Shown: piece by piece, positions 21,937 to 33,159 of the stretch
How positions within the stretch are numbered: the first letter of the stretch is position 1
How the letters are laid out: the number at the start of each line of letters is the position of its first letter
Source: Notamacropus eugenii
Taxonomy: Eukaryota > Chordata > Mammalia > Diprotodontia > Macropodidae
DNA length: 64,000 nucleotides
Reading direction: 5' to 3'
Assembly: GCF_028372415.1 (NCBI RefSeq)
Contig: NC_092877.1
Coordinates: 211,536,116 to 211,600,115 of the forward strand
Position numbers and translations under genes: made by a program
Notes under the pieces: generated by a model
Told to the model about the DNA's origin: nothing
Database searches by the model: none
What the model saw: only the letters and a program-made list of their open reading frames with translations

Positions 21937-22019
21937 CTTTTTAAAATTGAATTAATTTGTTTTCAGTTTTCAACAATCACTTTCATAAGTTTTAAATTTT
22001 TCCCCCTCCCTCCTGCCAG
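21937..22019 (-). mobile_element. Very short L1 3' end with target duplication
   Basis: Only about 83 bp of antisense 3' UTR ('ttgttttcagttttcaac', 'ttttccccctccctcc'), flanked by CCCTAAGTC at 21,928-21,936 and 22,020-22,028. Extreme 5' truncation. Confidence 0.85.
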
Positions 22020-22309
22020 CCCTAAGTCTTGAGAATGTCACAGGCATTTTAGTGAACGTATTTTCAAATATTCACTTGAGTTTCCTGGACAATAAGACAT
22101 AATCATCCCTCTCAAGGTGTTTTGTGGAATACTAGGGAGGTGTTAATTCTTGAAACTTCCTTTACATGGGAACCTCTCCTGTTGAGTTCAGAGTCCCTGT
22201 CAACAGGTTTGATATTCCCCTCCACAGCAGGGTAACTTCACTTCCAAAACCCATCCTTCTATGTTTTCCCTGTGTTCACCAGTTTGATTTAATGTGGACC
22301 CACCAAAGT

Positions 22310-22390
22310 CTGAACCAATAAATTAAGTGACTACTATGTGCCAGTCATGGGGATAGGCACTGGTGATAGATACAAAGATAAATACTTCCT
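22310..22390 (+). mobile_element. Start of the unresolved interspersed repeat
   Basis: 'aagtgactactatgtgcca' followed by 'ggcactggtgatagatac' matches its opening phrase. From 22,391 to 22,980 I see nothing further. Confidence 0.5.
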
Positions 22391-22984
22391 TTCCAGCTTT
22401 TGTCCTTCTATCTTTCCAATTTTACTGCTAGAGTTTAAGAAGCAGAACTAGTTCAGATTCCAGTGGTTATTTGGGTTATAATACATTGTCACATATACAC
22501 TCAGAAACACTTAAATCCAACACCAATTGCAAAGACCGCAGTTTTGAAAAATGTAACCATAGTCTGCAGTCTTGGGGGTGAGGGTGGGGAATCTGTGGTG
22601 AGCGGTGGGGAGGGAAGCAGGATCAACCAAACTTATCTTCCAGTTAGTTCTCCATTAGGGAAATGAATGGAATAAGAGAATAAATCCTGTACAATATATA
22701 TAACAATGAAGCAGAGTTCCCTCTCCTCCTTCCGGAAAACAAGGAGAAAGTCTCAATGGCTATCTCACCTATAGTCTCATTCCCACAACTCTGATAGACA
22801 CTGGCTATCTCTCGAATTTTGTCACCTGGCTGGAATGCTCTCCAGCCTCCAACTTCTGCCATTCCTCCACTGACCATTAGAAAATGCTAGTTGTTTCTGT
22901 TGGGCTTGCTTAGATTAGCTTCTGTCTCTTACCCATGAGTCCTAAGGATCTTCCCCTCCCAGTTTGATTTTTCTTCTTCTTTTT

Positions 22985-23290
22985 TTAATTAAAGGGGCTA
23001 TTCCTTGACTCACTTCTTAAAAAGTGAGTTGCGTGTTGTCTCACTCAAAGTGAGAACCTGAAAAGGCCTTAGCCTACAAGGACCAGGGTCTCCCATTGCA
23101 TCCTGAGCCATTTCCAGTTGTTCTAATGAATATCTGGTCACTGGAACAAGATGACTGTGGAGGAGAAAGTGAAGCTGGTGACCTTGCACAGCCCTCCCTC
23201 CCTCAAATTAAAGTCAACTGCAAGTCATGTCATCATCTCCCTGATGTCACTCATAGTCCTCTTGGAGAATGAAGGACAAACTCAAGGGTA
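22985..23290 (+). mobile_element. RTE-tailed SINE, head type 2
   Basis: 'ttaattaaaggggctattcc' opens the element. Two short hairpin-like stretches follow ('actcacttcttaaaaagtga' and 'ctcactcaaagtgag'), then 'accagggtctcccattgca' and the shared tail up to 'aatgaaggacaaactc'. Nearly complete copy of the family at 3.2 and 54.7 kb. Confidence 0.85.
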
Positions 23291-23705
23291 AGATTTCATT
23301 CTCTTATTTGTATCCCTGGTACTTAGCCCAGAGATTGGCATCTAGAAGGTGCTAAATAAATAGCTTCTAATTTTTTGATTGATATTAACACTTCCACCTT
23401 TATGAAGCCTTCTCTGACTACCTGAATTCATAGTTACTCAAAACATCAAGCATTTTGTCTGGCACATCATCAGAAGGGAGCCACTAACTTGTGAATAGGT
23501 TGCATTTTCAAAGTGCTTTTGTCAATCAGTTTCGTGTGCCTTGGAATACATTCTGGTCCCCCTTACCCTCATAGGAATGACATTGAACATGGTGATCAGT
23601 GTCCCAATCTGGCTTGTGTCTGTACCATACTATCTCATCACATTCATATACTGCAACTTATTTATCCATTTCCTTATTGATTGGCATTTCTTTAGTTTTA
23701 GATTG
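23291..23705. mobile_element. L2 terminal fragment and antisense L1 fragment
   Basis: 23,300-23,400 has 'ttgtatccctggtacttag' and 'aggtgctaaataaatagc' (plus-strand L2 end). 23,535-23,705 has 'atcacattcatatactgc' and 'ccttattgattggcattt' (minus-strand L1 3' UTR, second subfamily). Confidence 0.6.
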
Positions 23706-25144
23706 ACTCTGATACCTCATCATCCTGCAGGAAGATAATTCTGGGGTCCTTTTAGAACAAATGAACCTGGAAAGGCTTCAAATACAGACACAGCAGAAGA
23801 CTGTTTTATAAAGGGTAGCTTCAGCATAGCTGGAAAAACTTATCACCAAAAGAAGTCTGGCCACTTGGCCCCCAGGTGATGACTTTTTTTCAGTTACAGC
23901 AACCTATTAAACTATTTGCTACGATGTAGGAGAGGAAGGACACTGAAAATCTGTGCTGGAGGGAGCGTTCACACTGATGAAATCAGAGATCCTTGAAGTA
24001 AGTGAAATATATGCGGTGATCTGTACAGCATGTCTTAAAATTTGAAGGTTGTCTCGGGAGAGATAAGTTATACACTGAGGCTAGAAGCAGATTTTTTGGT
24101 ACCCAGGTTTGGCCAAGAAGTGGTCAATGAATTATTATGTGGCAGATGAATGGGGTGATATGCATTGCTCCTCTGTCTTAGATAGTACTTGCATCCTATT
24201 TTGTTTGGTAAAAGTAAGATTTGTTGATTTATATGTGTATCCATCTGGCCATCCAGAATAAAGAGAGGAGAACCCTCCCTCTTACCACTGGCTTTGAGGT
24301 TATAACTTATGCCAGAGCCAGACCTGATAAGGGGTGGACATAGAAGCAAGCATCTTGATAAAGAAGACACCTTGCAGACTGACCAATTACTACTATGATG
24401 TGATCCAGAACAGCTGATGCTAACTTTATAGACATATTCTTCTAGGGAAACTTTAATAAGGGTAGTGACAAAGGGGAATTGGACAACTGACCTTTGGTCT
24501 GAATCACAAAGCATCCTTCCAAATGGACAAGCCTTCTATGAACTCTTGAATCAGGGTTCCTGGTACCCAGGGGTGGCTACATGGCTAATGGGGGGAGTTG
24601 AATACCTGTGTATCCTTTCTTTACTATCTTCATTAAATGATTCAGTCTTTGAGGTAAGTGTGCCAAGGAGTTTCCTTTTCCAAACACATAAGGAACCTGA
24701 TGATCTAGATCAATACTGTTTAGTATTTAATATTAGTATAGATAACATTTAGAAGCTAATCAGTGTTGTAATATTTTCCCTGTATGGGAATGATATATTC
24801 TGAATTTCAGTTAAAGAGGCCAGGAACAGCTTTCTTTTCTTTAGCTATAAGGGTATATAATCTCAAGTCCAGCAATGGAGAGAGAAAAAACAAGAGTCAA
24901 GGAATAGCAAAGGATCCTGGGATTACCAGCAGCTTAAATGGAAGGAGTCAGGGGCTAAGGATCATCTATGTAAGAAGAACTCAAAAATAATGGTTGCAGG
25001 AATGATAAAATTTGATTGGGGGAGGGATAGGGATTCATCAAAAAGGGGGTAGCACCATTTAAATGTGCACAATTAAATGTTAAATTACTTGGATGTGACT
25101 GAATTGCACTGAACTTTTCATGCGCACATATCTTTTTCTTCAAC
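23706..25144. other. No recognised feature
   Basis: A 148-codon minus frame (24,068-24,514) and a 95-codon plus frame (24,465-24,752) overlap here. Neither protein has a recognisable motif, signal or family pattern, and neither shows exon-like boundaries. Confidence 0.5.
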
Positions 25145-26180
25145 TTTCTTTTTTTTAAATTTTAGTGATGCTTTTTATGTCACAGTAACTTTACAATCCC
25201 CACCCTCTGATCCTTCTTTATAATAACGAAAAACAGTTTAGCAAAGCCAATTAATACAGCAAGCACATCTGATAGCATATGTAACTGTATTCTTCCACTT
25301 TTATAACAAGAGGAGGGAAGTATGTTTCATCATTTGTCTTCTGGAATAAAGATTGTTGTTGTTGGGTCGTGTTTTACTCTTCGTGACCCATTTGGGATTT
25401 TCTTGGCAAAGATACTGGAGTGTTTTGTCATTTCTTTCTCTAGTTCATTTTACAGATTAGGAAACTGAGGCAAAGAGGGTTAGGAGATTTGTTCAGTGTC
25501 ACACAGCTAGTAAATATCTAAGGCTGGATGTGAACCCATACCTTCCTGATTCCGCGTCTGGCACTCTATCCACTGCAACACCTACCTGCCCAGAACAAAG
25601 ATTAGTCCTTGCATTTGATCTGATTTTAGATGTTCTTAACTTTTGCTTTCATCTACATTATTGTATTCTTCATGTATATTGTTATTCTAGTTCTGCTTCC
25701 TTAAATCTGCATCAGTTCAAATCTACCCAGATTTCTCTGAATTCTTTGTCCTTGTTTCTTTTGTGCCTTACGCGTCTATCATGCCTTTCTTATGACACAA
25801 TAATATTCTATCACATTCATATGCCACAGTATTCCCCGTTTAATGGATACCCACTTCAGTTCTCGATTGTCTGCTAACATAGAAGTGCTGCTATAAATAT
25901 GTAAGCATCCATGATGTGTTTCTTTCTTTGACATCTTTGGGGTTAATGCCCAATAATGGTGATCACTGAATAAAAGGTTAAAAACAGTTTAGGGAGTTTC
26001 TTATTTAAATCCATATTGTTTTAAAGAAGGAGTGGATGAATTTTCAGTTCCTGAAGTGTGTCTTCACATGGCCGCTCAAATATTGACTATTTCCATCTTT
26101 TAACATCTTTGCAGGGGAGAAATGAAATCTCAAAACTGATTTAATTTGCATTTATTTTATTATTACTGATTTGTCCAACT
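25145..26180 (-). mobile_element. L1 3' region (second subfamily) with nested SINE
   Basis: Antisense order: 'tttacaatccccaccctc', 'catcatttgtcttctggaa', [SINE 25,352-25,591], 'tatcacattcatatgccac', 'aatggatacccacttcag' and 'atttaatttgcatttattt'. About 800 bp of L1 covering the 3' UTR and the end of ORF2. The short frames across it are antisense. Confidence 0.75.
25352..25591 (-). mobile_element. Mar-1-type CORE-SINE nested in L1
   Basis: Full length, from antisense tail 'ttcgtgacccatttggga' to head 'gcactctatccactgcaac'. Near-identical 10-mers flank it (AATAAAGATT and AACAAAGATT). Confidence 0.88.
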
Positions 26181-26194
26181 TACTTTCCCAACAT

Positions 26195-26330
26195 ATCTTC
26201 ATCTTGCTTCCTTGAAGATGGAGACCATGTCTTACTCATTTCTGTTCCATCCCCTACCCCACCATCAAATATGTAGTAAACTATCACGCTCAGAGTGGTC
26301 ACTCAATACACATTTGTTGATTGATAGATT
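26195..26330 (+). mobile_element. L2 3' terminus
   Basis: 'gaagatggagaccatgtctt', 'gtggtcactcaatacacat' and 'ttgttgattgatag' form the usual L2 end. 26,331-26,924 holds nothing recognised. Confidence 0.7.
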
Positions 26331-26924
26331 GCTTGGGCCTATGGTCAAATAAATTCTCCTTAGGCAATTTATGCTGTCAGAAGATTAAATTTGGCCCATG
26401 GTAGCTGGATTTGCTTAGTTTTGCTTTGGAAGAAATAGAGCTGTCTGGCACTGAAGGTTTTGACAAATTACTGAGCTCTTGTGGTATGCTGCCAAATGTT
26501 CACAGAGAAGGAGTAACATTTATGGGTTTAACTTGAATGCCTCTTAATATCACCCCGTCTCCACTAAGAAAGTCTAGGGAAGGTCAGAATAGGAAGGACA
26601 CTATGTAATTTGTTAAGAAAAAAGCAAACACTAACCAACTGAGAAGGACAGAATTCCATCAAGCTTTTTTGAAGGTAGAGGACAAAGTCGTGCTCCAAAT
26701 TGGGGTTGGAGTAGAATAGATGGATACATGAAAGAAGCTATTCTGGAGTGCAGCCGTGCATCCTGGTCCTACAGCTAACAAGAAAAAACAACAATAAAAT
26801 TAAGTGAATAGATGGGGGAGTGGGGAGACTCATCATAGCACAATATTGATCACAGTAAATAAGTATTAGTGAATGGGACACCCAGTTACTTACAAGTCCC
26901 AAACTCCCTAAAATGTAATTTATT

Positions 26925-27275
26925 CCTATAAGATGAGGATAATTATTTTTGTACTAAGAGGTTATTAGAGAAAGATTTTGTAAACCTTAAAGTGCTATAT
27001 GCAATAATGATAACAATAACATATACTGTAAAACGTTATTGTGCAAACAAGTGAGATAATGAATGTAAAGTGCTTTCCAAAGCTTAAAGGGCTTTTGAAA
27101 TGGCAGCAAATGCTGTTTTTTCCACACCTGTGACTACTTTAGGTAGAGAACTCCCTCTGTCCATCAGATCAGCAACTCTTTTACAATGAAGTCAACTTGG
27201 AGAGTTGTTTGGAGTCCTGAGAGGACAGGTGACCTGCACAGGGTCGCAAAATCTATAATGCGAGAGGCCACCCAC
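26925..27275. mobile_element. Two MIR-related fragments
   Basis: A plus-strand tail (26,925-27,100: 'aagatgaggataattatt', 'taaagtgctatatgcaat') is followed by an antisense piece (27,115-27,275: 'gagaggacaggtgacctg', 'cacagggtcgcaaaatct'). Confidence 0.55.
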
Positions 27276-27834
27276 AAAAATGCCTAGCATCTCCACAAAA
27301 GGCTGGGTAGGTACCCCTTAGGCTAAGCCACCCAGCTTATCCTTAGCCAAAATGATGGCGCGGTCAAAGTTTGGCTTCAATGATCTGAACATCCCACTGG
27401 ACCCTAGCCCCAACCCCCAGCATTTGCTGATGTAATTCAGGTACAAAACACCTTTTTTCTCTCCTTGTGACAGTAGCAATTATCACTCTCCTGAGATGAC
27501 CTCCATAAGAAAAATGTCTGCACTACATAAATTGTAAAGAATGTCCAAAATATGAGAGTTCTCACAACGAAGCTCTCATTCTGATCCAGTCTCAGTTTGG
27601 GGGGGACTTCTGTTGGATGCTTTGCTGTGAATTTTTAATACAAGGGTCATGATGTCACCCTCAGTTCCCACTTTCACTACCAAGATGTCTATGGAGCCAT
27701 AGGTCCCCGGTCCCATATATAAAGTGACGATCTAAGTATACTCTGAGAAGGCATGTACTGTGGGTCTGACAGATCAGGGTTTGCGTGAGTATGAAAAAAA
27801 AAAACAACTTTAATCCTAATGTGCACCCTGTGCC

Positions 27835-27935
27835 ATAATGCCATAGTGGATAGAGGACTGCCCAGAGTCAGGCATCACCTCTGACACATATAAGCTCAGT
27901 GGCTTAGCAAGTCACTTCATCTTTGAGTATTTCCC
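27835..27935 (+). mobile_element. Partial Mar-1-type SINE head
   Basis: 'ccatagtggatagaggact' and 'tcacctctgacacatataa' with 'gcaagtcacttcat' are head and CORE only; the tail is absent. 27,276-27,834 before it and 27,936-28,125 after it hold nothing recognised. Confidence 0.6.
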
Positions 27936-28129
27936 AGATAATATAACTTCCTGATTTTTGTAAATGGAGTGAGTTTCCACACTAGGGTCTCTATTCAGAC
28001 CACAGCTGGGAGTAGGGGAAGGAAGAGAAGGAAGGGACTGGTGGGATGGGATGCAGTGGGGAATACCACAGGGGATAAACTTCTCTTTCTCAAGCCCTAA
28101 CACATAATCAGCTGATGTAAAAGGAAGTA

Positions 28130-28530
28130 TTATATGCTGGAAAAACCATAGGACTTGAATAGAACAACCTGAGTTAAAATCCTAGCTCTTCTCTTACTGA
28201 ACTTGGGTAAAACACTTAATCTCTGTGCCTCAGTTTCCTCACCTCTAAAATAGGGATGAAAATGCCTATACTGCCTGCTTCACAGGGCTGTGGTGAGGAA
28301 AGGGACATTAATATCTATTACTATTATTCCCAGGGAAGCCAAGTTTAGGAGAAGGAGCATAGTCAGACAACCTGGGGTAGAGTCTTAGCTTTATCATTTC
28401 CTATCAGAACGACCTTGGGAACTCACTCTCTGGGACTCAGTTTCCTCATTTATAAAATGAAGGGGTTTAAATAAATGGTTTTTAACATCTTCTTTCAGCC
28501 CTAACATGCTGTAAGTCTGAGAAAGTACCA
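28130..28530 (+). mobile_element. Two tandem MIR-type SINEs
   Basis: Copy 1 (28,130-28,315): 'cctcagtttcctcacctc', 'cttcacagggctgtggtga'. Copy 2 (28,345-28,530, MIR3-like): 'tcagtttcctcatttata', ending in 'cttctttcagccctaaca'. Confidence 0.75.
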
Positions 28531-28867
28531 AAGTAAGAGCACACACCGATATAGTTTGTTTTCTGGCAAGCCAAATGCACTTAAGAACACCTGGAGTTCA
28601 AAGGTCAGAGACTGCGGAAGGGAGGGGGAAATGGAAAGCAACCGACTCTGAGCCATGGCTCATATGAAACAGACTATCCAAGATGGCAGGTGCATGATCA
28701 AGGTCAAAGGAGCTTGAAGTTTCCAGATCAAAATTGGGGGATGGGGTAGAAAGGGAGAAGATTGAAGGCATCCAACTGACCAATCAGTTCTCTGACAACT
28801 TGGATGGCTTGGAAGTCACCCAATACCGGAAGATTTTTTTTCTGAGTGCAATTTAGGGGAAAATCTT

Positions 28868-28980
28868 GGTGTTATTGTGGACCATGACATCAAGATGAGG
28901 ACATGACTTGCAATTGACTTTGATTTGAGTGACGGAGGGTTGTGCAAGGTCACCAACCTCACTTTCTTCTCATCAGAGCA
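28868..28980 (-). mobile_element. RTE-tailed SINE, 3' part
   Basis: 'gacatgacttgcaattgac' and 'ttgtgcaaggtcaccaacc' with 'actttcttctcatcagag' give the antisense middle and tail. The head is lost. Confidence 0.75.
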
Positions 28981-29219
28981 GGAGAAACTCTTTGTTTTTG
29001 ATTAGTTAATCCAAGTTTTGAGGATTACTCAATCACCTTCCCTTGGAACAGAGAATGGGAGGTGGAGGGAGAATGGAATCCTGTTGGACTTTTCTAGATA
29101 CCAATGAAAAACTGGAGATTAGGTGGACTGTCTCATTCCAACATTGCTAGTTTGTTCAAACAATGCCCGGGACCTGGGGGAAGAAGAAGTGAGAGAGTCT
29201 GCAGATTTCTTAGTGGCCC

Positions 29220-30235
29220 ATTAATCTAGGGGAAGGATTTTGCTTTTTCTGCAAATAGTTGTGGGAAAAATGATAATTTATCCACATTGTCTGAACCTAG
29301 CTTTTTGTGAAATTGTCTAATATTTGTGTTTTGGGTCTGCACACTGTAATGCTAATGAGATTAAAGAAGATCTTCCCTGCCCATTAATGGGCCTGCCCAT
29401 TAAGGGGAATTTGATTAGGGAAAATTTGTAGGGAGACCCACACCTTTTGTTAATGAGGCACTGGTTCTCAAGGGTTGGGATGCCCTCTGGCTCTAAAAAA
29501 TGTATAAATACTCTGAGGTGAGGTTTTACTTTGGGGCTTACTGATTAGAAGTGTTTGTTTGGCCAGACTCTGGGCAGCTCCCTCCCACCTTCTCCTTCTT
29601 TGAAAACCCAGAAGTTGGTGCTTCTCTCTCTGGTAAGTATGTATGTTTGCAATGGTAAGACAGTTGGACCTGTCTGTTGATCTACGATGTACATATTACT
29701 TATGTCAGACAGCTGGAATCCATGTCTGTTGATTCTCTGTATTTTCTCTGAAGTTCAGGGTGATGATGTTTTTACCTGAACTAAGTGAATGACATATGTA
29801 GTTGATTAAAGTGATGGCTGACCCGCCAAAAGTTGCCTTTCCTTTTTGAAAAGCAGCTCTAAGAACCTGTGATAGCAGGCCCCTCACCCTGTATACGTTG
29901 GGGTGCTTACTGTTACACTCACGCATGTCTTAATTTGGATTCACCCAAAGCTTGTGTTTTGGGCTCCCCATGAACTTTTGGCTTTGCCTCAATTTTATTG
30001 AATGTTTGCACTTAATCTGCAGATATACATCTCAGACAAACTGCCCATGTGTAGCAGGTCTTGTTCTAGCATCCTTGTTTAAACTCTATATAATGTAAAT
30101 CTTACGGAGATTAAGGGAGGGAGCCACACCTTTTTCTGGCTCTCTCCTTTGCTGAACTGACTGAATAAATTCCTTCTAAAAACCTTTTCAGATCTTGGAG
30201 TTTGTTCTTGGCTGGCATAGCTTATGAGGAAAATT
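29220..30235 (+). mobile_element. LTR- or promoter-like segment
   Basis: Contains a TATAAATA box at 29,503-29,510 and a consensus splice donor GTAAGT at 29,633-29,638, about 95 bp past the expected start site. A short direct repeat ('cctgcccattaa' twice, 29,384-29,413) lies upstream. The far end has 'ctatataatg' (30.09 kb), 'gagccacacc', 'tgaataaattcc' and 'gagtttgttcttggc', as in an LTR R/U5, and resembles 5.26-5.36 kb. I could not find TG/CA borders or target duplications, and the piece may be one long LTR, two LTRs or a cellular promoter. No retroviral coding sequence is adjacent. Confidence 0.4.
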
Positions 30236-30295
30236 AATTCCTTCATTTAATTTTTAAATTATTTTTTTAATTGTTGAATTGTATTTCCTTCTACT

Positions 30296-30485
30296 GAGGA
30301 GTTCTTTAATTTTTTTTGCCTTATGAACCCCTTTGACTATCTGGTAAAACCTAAGGACTCCTCTGCGTTATAGTTTTTGAATGCATAAAGCAAAACACAT
30401 AGGATTATAAAGAAAACCAAGTGTATCAAAATCATTATCAAAATATTTTAAAAACAAGTTCACAGACCTCTAGGTAAAAATCCTT
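30296..30485. mobile_element. hAT-like MITE
   Basis: The left end 'ggagttctttaatttttttt' and right end 'aggtaaaaatccttgct' form decayed inverted repeats of the type AGGGGTTCTTAACC. The interior has 'gcataaagcaaaacacata' and 'gttcacagacctctaggt'. An old, widely dispersed mammalian repeat by appearance. Confidence 0.6.
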
Positions 30486-30487
30486 GC

Positions 30488-31217
30488 TTTTCAATTTGGA
30501 ACTATGCCCAAAGTGCAATCAAACTGTGCCTACAATAACACTAATAGGTCTATATCCCCAAGAGATCATAAAAAAGGAAAAGGACCTACATGTACAAAAA
30601 ATTTATAGAAGCTCTTTTAGTAGGGGCAAAGAACTGGAAAGTGAGGGGATGCCCATCAGTTAGGAAATGGCTAAACAAGTTGTGGTATATGAATGTAATG
30701 GAATAGTATTGTGTTTTAAGAAATGACGAGCAGGATGAATTCAGAAAAACCTGAAAAGACTTAATATGAACTGATGCTGACTGAAGTGAGCAGAACCAGG
30801 AGAACACTGTACACGGTAACAGCAACATTGTACAATGATCAACTATGAACAACTTAGCTCTTCTCAGCAACACAGTGATCCAAGACAAGTCCAAAAGACT
30901 CATGGAAAACGCTATCCACATCCAGAGAAAGAACTGATGGGATCTAGATGTAGATAGAAGCATATAGTTTTTTCCTTGTATTCTGTTTCTTCTTTCACAA
31001 GATAAACAATATGGAAATATATTTTACATGATTACACATATTTAACCTATATCAAATTGCTTATCATCTTAGGGAGGGGAGTGGAGAGAGAGAGAGAGAG
31101 AGAGGGAAAATTTGGAACTCTAAATTTTTTGTAAAAAATGAATACAAATATAAAAAACAATACAAATTGTTCTTACATGTAATTGGAAAAAAATAAAATA
31201 TTATTTAAAAAAAAAAC
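30488..31217 (+). mobile_element. L1 3' end, 730 bp, with poly(A)
   Basis: Begins in the last ORF2 codons ('ttggaactatgcccaaagt'), then the whole 3' UTR: 'gaaatggctaaacaagttg', 'gcagaaccaggagaacac', 'cacatccagagaaagaact', a (GA)n stretch at 31,083-31,105, 'cttacatgtaattgg' and a terminal A run. The minus-strand frame at 30,586-30,963 is antisense L1. Confidence 0.92.
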
Positions 31218-31654
31218 CAAAATGCCTGCTTCTACAAATTCCATACTTTGAACTCAAAATCTTCGATTTCATCCCTTTCTCCTCCTACATCCTTAATCTT
31301 TGACTCCAAGACTTTAAAAGGTCTTCATGGGTTGCTGTGTGCTAAGAGTCCGAGGGACCAGACTTCTGGCAACAAGCTGTTCTGGAGAACTTGGCTAATC
31401 TGACTTTCTTTTGCCAGGCATCTTGATCACTCAAACACTTCTCCAGCATTGTAAGATCTGCCAAAGCTTATCTTGTACCAGCCTGCATTTTGAAAGGCCA
31501 AGAGGCCTCCTCGTGCTGGTAAGGAAGCAAAGCAGGTCTCTGGTAGAAGAAGGGTAGAGAATATTGCATAGACTATCAGATATACTAGAGGAGGCAGGAT
31601 GGTAGAGCAGAGGCTTGCTCCACAGTAACAGGGAAAATAAGAAGCTAGTGATTC

Positions 31655-31950
31655 ATTAATTTTACAAATATTTGTGAATACCTTCTAGGTGCTATGGAGA
31701 ATAAAAAAAAGAAGGAATGTATCCTTACCTTTGAGGAGATTCTACACCTTATAGTCTAGCAGAGTAGATAAGTATATAAATAAAACAAAATATGTTAAGA
31801 ACCATGAGAGAGCTTCAAAATTCTATGAAGGTTAGAATCATGTCTGGCTTGGCAGGGGTGGGTGGAGCAAGAATGATTTGTAGGGATTTGATAGGCAGAG
31901 ATGATAGGAACATAGAAACATGGAAAGGGTGCTAGGGGAGGGAAAGGCAA
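31655..31950 (+). mobile_element. Unresolved interspersed repeat, decayed
   Basis: 'atttgtgaataccttctagg' and 'gaggagattctacacctta' follow the order of the 40.93-kb copy. 31,218-31,654 holds nothing clear. Confidence 0.45.
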
Positions 31951-31954
31951 GAGC

Positions 31955-32135
31955 ATTTATATAAAAAGCACCTACTATGCATCAGAAACTGTGGCAAGCA
32001 CTTTCCAGATATGATCTCTGATTTTCACAATAAAACTTTCAGGTAGGTGCTGTTGTTATTCCCATTTTATAATTGAGGAAACTGAGGCAAATAGAGATTA
32101 AATGACTTGCCTCATTTTACAGATTAATGTTGAGT
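31955..32135 (-). mobile_element. MIR
   Basis: 'gcacctactatgcatcaga', 'tcccattttataattgagg' and 'aactgaggcaaatagag' are the antisense body. The rest may continue after the RTE insertion at about 33,160 ('gagctcagctcttcctgac'). Confidence 0.7.
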
Positions 32136-32169
32136 TTTTCTAAATATTTATTGGGGTAGCTATGTGGTG

Positions 32170-33158
32170 TAGTCCCAAGACCAAAGTGGAGGGAGTGTTG
32201 GTGCATGATTTTCTGTTTGCAGATGATTGTGCACTCAATGCAGCCCCTGAAGCTGAGATGCAATAAAGTATGGATCAATTCTCTGCTGTCTGTGCTAATT
32301 TTGGCCTAAACATTCATACCAGGGAAACACAGGGGCTCCATCGGCCACCACAACACCATCCATATGTGGAACCATCAGTTACAACAAATGGAGAAGTTTT
32401 GAATGCTGTGAGAAGTTCACTTACCTTGGTAGTGTACTTTCCAGGGATGCACACATTGATAATGAGGTTGACACACGCATTGCCAGAGCTAGCTCAGTGT
32501 TTGGGAGACTCTGAAGGAAAATATGGGAGAGAACAGGTATTAGACTGACTACCAAACTGAAGGTCTACAGAACTGTTGTGAAACCTGGACAGTCTACCTG
32601 CGCCATATCAGGAAACTAAATCGCTTCCATTTGAATTGTTTTAGGAAGATTCTGAAGATCACCTGGCAGGATAAGGAACCAGATACTGAGGTCCTTGCTC
32701 AAACTAAACTGCCAAGCATTCAAAGTATGCTTCAGAGAAGCACAACTCTGATGGGCTGGCCACGTTGTATGAATGCACAATGTATGCTTGCTAAAAAGAC
32801 TATTTTATGGAGAACTTGTATGGGATGTCAATACAAGGACACTCTCAAGAACTCTGGAATTGATTGCGTGACATGGGAGACACTGGCACAGGACTGCTCA
32901 GCATGGCATGCCCACATCAGAAAATGTGCTGTGCTCTATGAGCAAAGCAGAACCAAAAGAGCTCAACAGAAACGCAGGATGTGCAAATTTAGAGTATTCA
33001 CTCCAAATGTTCACGCGGATTATTTGTGCCCAATCTGTGGTAGAGCATTCCAAGCTCATATTGGTCTGATCAGCCACAGTTGGACACACTGAAACTTGAC
33101 TTTAACATAGTGATGTCATTCTGGTCCTCTCTGAGAACGAAGGACAACTCAGATTGTG
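32170..33158 (+). mobile_element. RTE-clade LINE 3' end with C2H2 finger
   Basis: Starts within the reverse transcriptase palm (F-A-D-D at about 32.22 kb) and runs to the 3' end. An in-frame stop follows the palm and frame shifts lie around 32.5-32.6 kb. From 32,631 the last 153 codons are open. They hold W-Q-D-K-E-P-D-T-E-V-L, Y-K-D-T-L-K-N-S and a terminal finger with exact C-X2-C-X12-H-X3-H spacing, including the usual Phe and Leu core positions. The 3' UTR ends 'gaacgaaggacaac'. It is the sister of the 12.9-kb copy, more truncated at the 5' end but better preserved at the finger. Confidence 0.9.
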
Positions 33159-33159
33159 A

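Noticed and set aside
24068..24752. 148-codon minus frame and 95-codon plus frame
   Set aside because: Overlapping frames with no motif, no repeat of known coding type and no splice or start context; lengths are within chance for a 64-kb scan.
32631..33092. 153-codon frame with a zinc finger as a cellular gene or domesticated transposon
   Set aside because: It is the C-terminus of an RTE reverse transcriptase, continuous with its upstream relic and 3' tail; intactness over 153 codons alone does not show domestication.
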